Source of the DNA: Bacillota bacterium | GTDB taxonomy: Bacteria > Bacillota > Negativicutes > Sporomusales > UBA7701 | NCBI GenBank assembly: GCA_023415775.1 | Contig: JAEZJM010000035.1 | Location: forward strand, 62,001-126,000 | Direction: 5' to 3' | Length of the DNA stretch: 64,000 nucleotides | Part shown: piece after piece, positions 1-6,904 of the stretch | Layout of the letters: each line of letters starts with the position of its first letter | Numbering within the stretch: the first letter of the stretch is position 1 | Position numbers and translations under genes: made by a program | Notes under the pieces: model-generated | The model's database searches: none | Told to the model about the DNA's origin: nothing | What the model saw: the letters and a program-made list of their open reading frames with translations, nothing else

Positions 1-144
1 TCGGTCCAAAACCGCGCGCCACGGCAGCGCCTGCCGGGGAACGGGCTTTCGGAGCAAAACCGCGCGCCACAGGCAAACCGGCAGCGGAAAAAGCCTTCGG
101 ACCGAAGCCGCGGGGTGCGGGCAAACCGGTACCGGGGCTGAAAA
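1..144 (+). repeat. Three tandem 48-bp coding repeats
   Basis: The units begin at about 1, 49 and 97, each opening with TCGG and containing AAACCGCGCGCCAC or a diverged form. The period is a multiple of three, so the array keeps a reading frame. It is probably the 3' end of a repeat-bearing gene that starts outside the window. Confidence 0.7.
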
Positions 145-380
145 AAGACGGGAGAGAGAACTATGCTTACCAGGCAGAGCCTGGGAGAGGCCAAGCGGAT
201 CGTCGTCAAAGTGGGCTCAAGTACGTTGACCCACAGCACCGGCAAGCTCAATCTGCAGGGAATCGAAAAGCTGGTGCGGGAACTGTCCGATCTGGCAAAC
301 CAGGGCAGACAAATACTGCTGGTCACGTCCGGCGCAGTGGTAGCGGGCATGGACCGGCTGGGACTAAAAGAAAAACCTAA
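3..380 (+). CDS. C-terminal tail of an upstream protein with 16-residue repeats (partial; 3' end uncertain)
   Basis: The first 160 bases hold three copies of a 48-bp unit. Read in the frame starting at base 3 they give a 16-residue Gly/Lys/Pro/Ala/Arg repeat, with FG-x-KPR followed by GKP. Copies differ mostly at third codon positions in this frame (GGT/GGA, CCA/CCG, AAA/AAG), so this frame looks like the coding one. The tail would be basic and disordered, as in some RNA-binding proteins. No stop occurs in this frame until 378-380, which would overlap proB by 218 bases. Past about base 160 the codons no longer look coding, so the true end may be a frameshift or an unusual long overlap. The other two frames are less convincing: frame 1 stops at 139-141. 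The protein family cannot be told from the tail. Confidence 0.35.
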   Translation, partial: GPKPRATAAPAGERAFGAKPRATGKPAAEKAFGPKPRGAGKPVPGLKKDGRENYAYQAEPGRGQADRRQSGLKYVDPQHRQAQSAGNRKAGAGTVRSGKPGQTNTAGHVRRSGSGHGPAGTKRKT

Positions 381-1287
381 GACCATCCCGGAGAAACAGG
401 CTGCTGCGGCCGTGGGCCAGGGCATCCTCATGCATACCTACGAAAAACTGTTCGGCGAGTACGGCCAGGTTGTCGCCCAGGTCCTGCTGACGAGGGAGGA
501 CTCGGTCAACCGCAGCCGCTACGCCAACTCCCGCAACACCCTCATGACGCTGCTGTCGATGGGGGTCGTGCCGGTTATCAACGAGAATGACGCCGTCGCC
601 ATCGACGAGCTGAAGATCGGCGACAACGATACCCTCTCGGCCATGGTGGCCAGCATCGTCGAGGCCGACCTGCTCATCATCCTGTCCGACATCGAGGGCC
701 TCTACACCGCCAACCCCCAGACCGACCCGGCGGCGACGCTCATCCCCGAAGTCGCCGACATCACCCCGGCGCTCGAAGCCCTGGCCGGCGGCCCCGGCAC
801 CGACAAGGGCACCGGCGGCATGTACACCAAGATCCAGGCCGCCAGGATCGCCGTCAACACCGGGGTCGTCATGGTCATCGCCTCCGGGGCGCGCGGCGGG
901 GTGGTGCGGGAGATACTGAGCGGCGCGCCTGTCGGCACCATCTTCCTGCCGAAGGTCAACCGCCTGCAAGTCCGCAAGCGCTGGCTGGCGTTCGGGGCCC
1001 GCATCCGCGGCGCGGTCACGGTCGATGCGGGCTGCGAGCAGGCCATCCTGCGGGGCGCGAGCCTCCTGGCCGCCGGCATCACGGCGGTCGACGGCGGCTT
1101 CGAGCACGGCAACACCATCCGCATCCTCACCGCCGGAGGGCGCGAGATCGCCCGCGGCATAGCCAACTACAACGCGGCCGACACCCGCCGGATAATGGGC
1201 GCCCATACAAACGAGATCGCCGAGCTACTGGGCGGCAAGCCCTACGACGAGGTCATCCACCGCGACAACATGGTTTTGCTTGTCTGA
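163..1287 (+). CDS. proB: Glutamate 5-kinase
   Basis: This cytoplasmic enzyme phosphorylates L-glutamate to gamma-glutamyl phosphate, the first step of proline synthesis. The 374 residues match the usual length of ProB with its C-terminal domain. The amino-acid kinase fold opens with IVVKVGSSTLT (about 13-23), and the ligand region VINENDAVA with KIGDNDTLSA lies near 140-160. TDKGTGGMYTKIQAA is the family signature near 215-230. A PUA domain fills roughly 275-360. ATG 163 follows GGGAGAGAG. The gene sits 13 bases before proA, so the two are an operon; ProB is normally feedback-inhibited by proline, which the sequence cannot show directly. Confidence 0.97.
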   Translation: MLTRQSLGEAKRIVVKVGSSTLTHSTGKLNLQGIEKLVRELSDLANQGRQILLVTSGAVVAGMDRLGLKEKPKTIPEKQAAAAVGQGILMHTYEKLFGEYGQVVAQVLLTREDSVNRSRYANSRNTLMTLLSMGVVPVINENDAVAIDELKIGDNDTLSAMVASIVEADLLIILSDIEGLYTANPQTDPAATLIPEVADITPALEALAGGPGTDKGTGGMYTKIQAARIAVNTGVVMVIASGARGGVVREILSGAPVGTIFLPKVNRLQVRKRWLAFGARIRGAVTVDAGCEQAILRGASLLAAGITAVDGGFEHGNTIRILTAGGREIARGIANYNAADTRRIMGAHTNEIAELLGGKPYDEVIHRDNMVLLV

Positions 1288-1300
1288 GGAGGGATTTTAC

Positions 1301-2554
1301 ATGGATTATCTGGCCGAACTGAAAGAGAAGGGCGCAATCGCCAAAAAAGCGGCCGCCAAGATGGCGATAACGCCGGCGACGGTCAAGAACAAAGCGCTGT
1401 TCGCCATGGCCGACGGCCTAGAGGCGGGCGCGGAGGCCATCCTGGCCGCCAACGCCGAAGATATGGCCGCCGGGCGCGCCAAGGGCATGTCCGCCGCCCT
1501 GCTCGACCGCTTAGCGCTCACAAAGGCGAGGATCGCCGACATGGCCGCTGGCCTTAGGCAGCTCGCCGCCCTACCCGACCCCGTCGGCGAGACCATCGAA
1601 GGCTGGCAGCGGCCCAACGGCCTTGCCATCGCCAAAGTTAGGGTGCCGCTCGGGGTCATCGGCATCATCTACGAAGCCCGTCCCAACGTCACCGCCGACG
1701 CCGCCGGCCTCTGCCTGAAAGCCGGCAACGCCGTCATCCTGCGCGGCGGCTCGGAAGCCATCAACTCCAACCTGGCGGTGGCCGGCATCCTGTCCGCCGC
1801 GGCCGAAGCCGCCGGAGCGCCGGCCGGGACCATCCAGCTCATCGCCACCACCGACCGCGCGGCGGTCAACGCCATGCTCAAGCTCAACGAATACATCGAC
1901 GTCATCATCCCCCGCGGCGGGGCCGGCCTCATCCAGACGGTGGTCGAAAACAGCACCGTGCCTGTCATCGAGACCGGCATCGGCGTCTGCCACGTCTTCG
2001 TTGACGCCAGCGCCGACCTGACGATGGCCAGGGATATCGCCTTCAACGCCAAAGTATCCCGTCCCGGCGTCTGCAACGCCATGGAGACGCTCCTCGTCCA
2101 CCGGGCGGTCGCCGAGGACTTCCTGCCGCCGATGCTGGCCGCCTATCGCGAGGCTGGGGTGGAGGTGCGCGGCTGCTCGGCCACCGTCTGCTACCACCCT
2201 GACGTCCAAAAAGCCGTCGAAGCCGACTGGGCCACCGAATACCACGACCTCATCGTCTCCGTACGGGTGGTGAACAGCCTCGCCGAGGCGCTCGACCACA
2301 TCGCCGCCTACGGCACCCGCCACTCGGAGGCCATCGTCACCAGCGACCTGGAGAGCGCCCGCCGCTTCCAGGCCGAAGTCGACGCCGCCGCCGTGTATGT
2401 CAACGCCTCCACCCGCTTCACCGACGGGTTCGAGTTCGGCTTCGGGGCGGAGATCGGCATCAGCACCCAGAAGCTCCACGCCCGCGGCCCCATGGGCCTG
2501 CGCGAGCTGACAAGCGTCAAGTACCTCGTCAACGGCACAGGGCAAATAAGATAA
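1301..2554 (+). CDS. proA: Gamma-glutamyl phosphate reductase (glutamate-5-semialdehyde dehydrogenase)
   Basis: ProA reduces gamma-glutamyl phosphate with NADPH to glutamate semialdehyde, the second step of proline synthesis, and probably acts with ProB in a complex. The chosen start, ATG 1301, follows GAGGAGGG and gives 417 residues, the normal length; an in-frame upstream start would overlap proB. The aldehyde-dehydrogenase fold shows GVIGIIYEARPNVT, RGGSEAINSN and the catalytic-cysteine segment SRPGVCNAMETLLVH. The end shows GAEIGISTQKLHARGPMGL, a conserved ProA signature. A strong terminator follows, closing the proBA operon. Confidence 0.97.
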   Translation: MDYLAELKEKGAIAKKAAAKMAITPATVKNKALFAMADGLEAGAEAILAANAEDMAAGRAKGMSAALLDRLALTKARIADMAAGLRQLAALPDPVGETIEGWQRPNGLAIAKVRVPLGVIGIIYEARPNVTADAAGLCLKAGNAVILRGGSEAINSNLAVAGILSAAAEAAGAPAGTIQLIATTDRAAVNAMLKLNEYIDVIIPRGGAGLIQTVVENSTVPVIETGIGVCHVFVDASADLTMARDIAFNAKVSRPGVCNAMETLLVHRAVAEDFLPPMLAAYREAGVEVRGCSATVCYHPDVQKAVEADWATEYHDLIVSVRVVNSLAEALDHIAAYGTRHSEAIVTSDLESARRFQAEVDAAAVYVNASTRFTDGFEFGFGAEIGISTQKLHARGPMGLRELTSVKYLVNGTGQIR

Positions 2555-2561
2555 ACCGTCT

Positions 2562-2597
2562 AACACCCCCGGAAAGAATACGGGGGTGTTTTTTCCT
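2562..2597 (+). terminator. Rho-independent terminator after proA
   Basis: A 10-bp stem (AACACCCCCG with CGGGGGTGTT) around a 9-base loop is followed by a run of T. It lies 8 bases after the proA stop. Confidence 0.9.
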
Positions 2598-2790
2598 GTT
2601 GTCACATATTTACCACAAAGTACATGTATCATTAAATGAGGCAGGCAGGTGCGAAACCGCCAGCTGTCGCCGACTCCGCGGCATTTCCCGCCATTTCCAT
2701 ATTTCACACATTTTTCACAAATACCCGCAATACCTTATATTACAAGCCCTGGACGGCATTGGCAGGGCAGAAGGCGCTTCGTTACCCGAT

Positions 2791-2806
2791 TGACTAGTCA
2801 GTCAGT
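2791..2806. promoter_or_regulatory. Palindromic operator candidate upstream of the MacA-like gene
   Basis: TGACTAGTCA is a perfect 10-bp palindrome, continued by a further GTCA half. It lies about 45 bases before the start of the exporter operon. TetR-type repressors of efflux genes often bind such TGAC/GTCA arrays, but no TetR gene is visible in the window. The rest of the gap from 2598 shows no gene. Confidence 0.4.
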
Positions 2807-2848
2807 CGTGTGTACACTGAAAGTAGAAAGACTCAGGGGGTGCTTGCA

Positions 2849-3937
2849 ATGCAGGCCATATGGCAGAAAATCCGGCAATACAAGTGGTGGATCATCGCCC
2901 TGATCGTCCTGGCGGTGGCGGCCAAATTCGGCAGCGACTACTACGCCAAGAGCAGCAAACCGGCGTTCACCGGCACTGTCGTGGCCGTCGAACGCGGCGA
3001 CATCCAGTCGCTGGTATCGGCTACAGGGACGATATCGCCGGTCAACAGCGTCGACGTAAGCTCGAAAATAACCGGCCGCATCGTCGAGGTCAAAGTCAAC
3101 GAAAACGACACCGTCAAGGCCGATCAGGTTCTCATCCTGCTCGACGACACCCGCTACCGGACCACCGTATCCCAGTCCGAAGCCAAGCTGGCCAACGCCG
3201 CCGCCAACTTCGAACGCGTCAGCCGCCTGGCGGCCATCGGCGCCCTGTCCACCCAGCAGCTCGACGCGGCCCGCATGGAATATCAGGTGGCGCAAGCCAC
3301 CCATGACGACGCCGTCTCCCAGCTCGAAGACACCGTCATCAAAGCGCCGATCGCCGGCGTCGTCATCGGCAAGCCCATCCCCGCCGGCCAGACGGTGGCG
3401 CCGGGCATATCCAGCCCGATGGTGCTGATGACCATCGCCGACATGTCCAAGATGCAGATCTCCGTCCAGGTCGACGAATCGGACGTCGGCCGGGTCAAGA
3501 ATGGCCAGAAGGTCAGCTTCACCGTCGATTCCTACCCAGGCAAAACCTTCACCGGCGTCGTGTCCAACGTTTCCAACAAAGCGACCATAACCCAGAACGT
3601 CGTCTATTACCCGGTTACCGTCGACATCGACAACCCCGAAGGCCTGCTGAAGCCGACGATGACCGCCAGGGTTTCCGTCCACGTGGGCGAGAGCAAGAAC
3701 GTCCTCATCGTGCCGCTGTCGGCGGTCAAGCAGACCAAAGGGCAGCAGTACGTCCAAGTCATGAAGGACGGCAAAACGCAGAACGCGAACATCACGCTCG
3801 GCCTGGCCAGCGACGACAGGGTGGAGGTCGCCAGCGGCCTCAAGGAAGGCGACCAGGTCCTGTTGTCAGCCACCAAGCCCCAGACGACGCAGGGCGGCCC
3901 GCCGGGCGGCGGCAACCCGCTGCGCGGCATCCGCTAA
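2849..3937 (+). CDS. MacA-like periplasmic adaptor (membrane fusion protein, HlyD family)
   Basis: This subunit links an inner-membrane ABC exporter to an outer-membrane channel in tripartite systems. The 362 residues start with a short basic stretch and one membrane anchor (about 11-28, WWIIALIVLAVAAKF). A beta-barrel and lipoyl-like half-motifs follow: VSATGTISPVNSVDVSSKI, and IKAPIAGVVIGKPIPAGQTV. An alpha-hairpin of about 60 residues lies between them. ATG 2849 follows CAGGGGG; a GTG at 2810 is in frame but would give an unusual N-terminus. The ATPase starts 13 bases downstream and the permease after that, so this is a MacAB-type operon. No TolC homologue is in the window. The substrate is unknown and could be a peptide, antibiotic or lipid. 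Confidence 0.9.
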   Translation: MQAIWQKIRQYKWWIIALIVLAVAAKFGSDYYAKSSKPAFTGTVVAVERGDIQSLVSATGTISPVNSVDVSSKITGRIVEVKVNENDTVKADQVLILLDDTRYRTTVSQSEAKLANAAANFERVSRLAAIGALSTQQLDAARMEYQVAQATHDDAVSQLEDTVIKAPIAGVVIGKPIPAGQTVAPGISSPMVLMTIADMSKMQISVQVDESDVGRVKNGQKVSFTVDSYPGKTFTGVVSNVSNKATITQNVVYYPVTVDIDNPEGLLKPTMTARVSVHVGESKNVLIVPLSAVKQTKGQQYVQVMKDGKTQNANITLGLASDDRVEVASGLKEGDQVLLSATKPQTTQGGPPGGGNPLRGIR

Positions 3938-3950
3938 GGGGGAGAGCATC

Positions 3951-4628
<678 letters not shown>

Positions 4629-4640
4629 GGAGGCGGCGTC

Positions 4641-5855
4641 GTGTTTTGGGAAAGCGTCCTCATCGCCCTCGAAGGCCTGAAGGCCAATAAACTGCGCGCC
4701 TTCCTCACCATGCTCGGCATCATCATCGGCGTCGGCGCCGTCATCGCCATGGTTTCGATCGGCATGGGCGTCAGGCAGAAGGTCGAAACCTCCATCGCCG
4801 GCCTCGGGTCCAACCTTATCATCGTCATGCCCGGGGCGACGACCCCTTCCGGTGTCCGTCTGGCGGCCGGCTCCAGCACCACCCTCACCAACGCCGACGC
4901 ACAGGCCATCGGCCGGGAAATAGCCGGCGTCAGCGCGGTGGCGCCCAGCGTCCAGCGCTCCTACCAGCTGGTGTACGGCAACCAGAACTGGACCACCAAC
5001 GTTCTCGGCACCACCCCCGAGTATCTCGAGGTGCGCAACTTCGCCATCGCCTCCGGGACGATCTTCTCCAGCAAAGACATCGATTCCCGCTCGCGAGTGG
5101 CCGTCATCGGCCAGACGGTGGCGACCAACCTCTTCGGCGAGCTGTCGCCCCTTGGACAGACCATCCGCATCAACAAGGCTCCCTTCCGGGTCATCGGCGT
5201 CCTTGAGGCGAAAGGCCAGTCCTCCATGGGTCAAGATCAGGACGACACCGTCATCGTGCCTCTTACCACAGCCCAGGAGCGCCTGCTGGGCGTCACCTGG
5301 CTGCAGAACATCAGCGTTCAGGCGGACAGTCCCGAGGTAATCGACAAGGTGCAGGAGGATATCACCACCCTGCTCCGGACCCGTCACCGACTGGCGCCCG
5401 GCGTGCCCGACAACTTCACCGTCCGCAACCTGGCGGCCGTCATGGCCACCGCCCAGGAGACCACCAGCACCATCACCCTCCTGCTCGGCAACATCGCCGC
5501 CATCTCCCTGGTCGTAGGCGGCATCGGCATAATGAACATCATGCTGGTGTCGGTCACGGAAAGGACGCGGGAAATCGGCATCCGCAAGGCCCTCGGCGCC
5601 ACCTTCAGCAACATCCTCCTCCAGTTTCTCATCGAAGCGGTCGTCATCGGCGTCACCGGCGGCCTCATCGGCATCGGCGTCGGCATGGCCGGCTCCTACG
5701 CCATCTCCTACTTCGCCGGCTGGAACACCGTCGTTTCGCCGCTGTCGATCATCGTCGCCTTCGTCTTCTCCGTCCTGATCGGCCTGTTCTTCGGCCTCTA
5801 CCCCGCCCGCAAAGCCGCCCTGCTCGACCCTATCGACGCCCTGCGGTACGAATAA
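4641..5855 (+). CDS. MacB-like ABC transporter permease (FtsX domain)
   Basis: This inner-membrane permease belongs to the mechanotransducing MacB/LolCE class. The 404 residues show one N-terminal membrane helix (ALEGLKANKLRAFLTMLGIIIGVGAVIAM), a periplasmic domain of about 220 residues, and three C-terminal helices with the FtsX segment VGGIGIMNIMLVSVTERTRE and IGIRKALGAT. GTG 4641 follows AAGGAGGCGG at good spacing. In E. coli MacB the ATPase is fused to the permease; here they are separate genes, the usual Firmicute arrangement. Pairing with the upstream adaptor suggests export across a two-membrane envelope. Confidence 0.9.
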   Translation: MFWESVLIALEGLKANKLRAFLTMLGIIIGVGAVIAMVSIGMGVRQKVETSIAGLGSNLIIVMPGATTPSGVRLAAGSSTTLTNADAQAIGREIAGVSAVAPSVQRSYQLVYGNQNWTTNVLGTTPEYLEVRNFAIASGTIFSSKDIDSRSRVAVIGQTVATNLFGELSPLGQTIRINKAPFRVIGVLEAKGQSSMGQDQDDTVIVPLTTAQERLLGVTWLQNISVQADSPEVIDKVQEDITTLLRTRHRLAPGVPDNFTVRNLAAVMATAQETTSTITLLLGNIAAISLVVGGIGIMNIMLVSVTERTREIGIRKALGATFSNILLQFLIEAVVIGVTGGLIGIGVGMAGSYAISYFAGWNTVVSPLSIIVAFVFSVLIGLFFGLYPARKAALLDPIDALRYE

Positions 5856-5868
5856 AAACCGGATTCTG

Positions 5869-5877
5869 TGGTATAAT
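5869..5877 (+). promoter_or_regulatory. Extended -10 promoter element (TGGTATAAT)
   Basis: TATAAT at 5872-5877 is preceded by TG one base upstream, an extended -10 box. It sits 30 bases before the small membrane-protein ORF. A clear -35 is not seen. Confidence 0.5.
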
Positions 5878-5906
5878 AACAAGAAAAGGATGCGGGAGCG
5901 GAGCGC

Positions 5907-6050
5907 ATGGGTTATATATACGCCCTGTGGAACTGGCTGAAAACCGACAAAACACGGCGCGACTTCATGGACTACGTGCGGGCCGCCATAATCATCGCCG
6001 CCGTCATGGCGATGGTGAGAATAATGATGGATATGATCAGCGCCTTCTGA
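5907..6050 (+). CDS. Small predicted membrane protein, 47 residues
   Basis: The ORF encodes 47 residues beginning MGYIYALWNWLKT and containing a probable membrane segment (about 26-45) rich in Ala, Ile and Met. It is flanked by its own extended -10 promoter and a strong terminator directly after the stop, which supports it as a real monocistronic gene. The Shine-Dalgarno is GGGAGCGGAG just upstream. I do not recognise the family. It lies between the exporter operon and nadD. Confidence 0.6.
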   Translation: MGYIYALWNWLKTDKTRRDFMDYVRAAIIIAAVMAMVRIMMDMISAF

Positions 6051-6051
6051 C

Positions 6052-6078
6052 AAACCGCCCCGGCCGGGGCGGTTTTAT
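6052..6078 (+). terminator. Rho-independent terminator
   Basis: AAACCGCCCC and GGGGCGGTTT form a stem around a GGCC loop, followed by TTTTATAT. It begins one base after the small ORF ends. Confidence 0.85.
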
Positions 6079-6105
6079 ATTATCCTTTCCAGCGGGACGG
6101 GCCTC

Positions 6106-6114
6106 TGTTATAAT
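6106..6114 (+). promoter_or_regulatory. Extended -10 promoter element of nadD
   Basis: TGTTATAAT carries a consensus -10 (6109-6114) with an upstream TG. It lies about 37 bases before the nadD start, downstream of the preceding terminator, so nadD has its own promoter. Confidence 0.55.
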
Positions 6115-6150
6115 TATGGTGCGCGAAAGAGTGTGCGCAGAGGAGAAACA

Positions 6151-6765
6151 ATGGACACGACGCAGAAAATCGGCATAATGGGCGGGACCTTCGACCCAAT
6201 CCATATCGGGCATCTTGTCACCGCTGACGCGGTGCGGATCGAATACCGCCTCGACAAAGTGCTGTTCATCCCGGCCGCCAATCCGCCCCACAAGCAGGAC
6301 TTGCAGGTCACGCCCGCCCTGCACCGCTACATCATGACCGCGATGGCCACCTACTCCAATCCCCATTTCTTCGTATCCGCCATCGAGATGGAACGCCCGG
6401 GACCATCCTACACCATCGACACCATCAGACTCCTTCACGGCCAATACGCCGGCCGGGCGAATTTCTACTTCATCACCGGCGCCGACGCGGTCGGCGACCT
6501 ACCCACCTGGAACAACATCGAAGATATCCTCGACCTGTGCGACTTTGTCGCCACCACCCGCCCCGGCTGCGTCAGCGCCATCGACGACGTCATCCGCCAC
6601 CTCGGCCCCAAAGGCGCGGAGCGCATCCACCGCCTGACCACCCCCGAGTTGGAGATATCCTCCACCGACATCCGCGACCGGGTGAAGAAGGGCCGGTCGA
6701 TCAAGTACATCGTCCCGGAAAGCGTGGAAAATTACATACTGAAAGAGGGGTTGTATCGCGGCTAA
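6151..6765 (+). CDS. nadD: Nicotinate-mononucleotide adenylyltransferase
   Basis: NadD transfers AMP from ATP to nicotinate mononucleotide, giving deamido-NAD, in NAD synthesis. The 204 residues open with the nucleotidyltransferase motif GIMGGTFDPIHIGHL, including the HxGH signature, and end with the ISSTDIRDRVKKGRSIKY motif. ATG 6151 follows AGAGGAG; an in-frame GTG at 6133 is less likely. In many Firmicutes nadD is followed directly by yqeK and rsfS. Here the next 4.3 kb carry a signalling gene and an RRM gene before that cluster resumes at yqeK. Confidence 0.95.
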   Translation: MDTTQKIGIMGGTFDPIHIGHLVTADAVRIEYRLDKVLFIPAANPPHKQDLQVTPALHRYIMTAMATYSNPHFFVSAIEMERPGPSYTIDTIRLLHGQYAGRANFYFITGADAVGDLPTWNNIEDILDLCDFVATTRPGCVSAIDDVIRHLGPKGAERIHRLTTPELEISSTDIRDRVKKGRSIKYIVPESVENYILKEGLYRG

Positions 6766-6777
6766 CCCCTCTTTTTC
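6742..6777 (+). terminator. Terminator overlapping the nadD stop codon
   Basis: AAAGAGGGGTT (6742-6752) pairs with AACCCCTCTTT (6764-6774), followed by more T. The stem includes the last codons of nadD and its stop. Confidence 0.8.
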
Positions 6778-6904
6778 CTTTATCGGGAAAAATAAATAAA
6801 CATGTAACTTTTGTCGTTTTTTGCAGGAAAATACCAGGGTGGCGGTAAAGTGTTGATTGTCGCCGTTATTGCCCGGCGGCAACATAGCTAAGGGGTGTCG
6901 TGCC

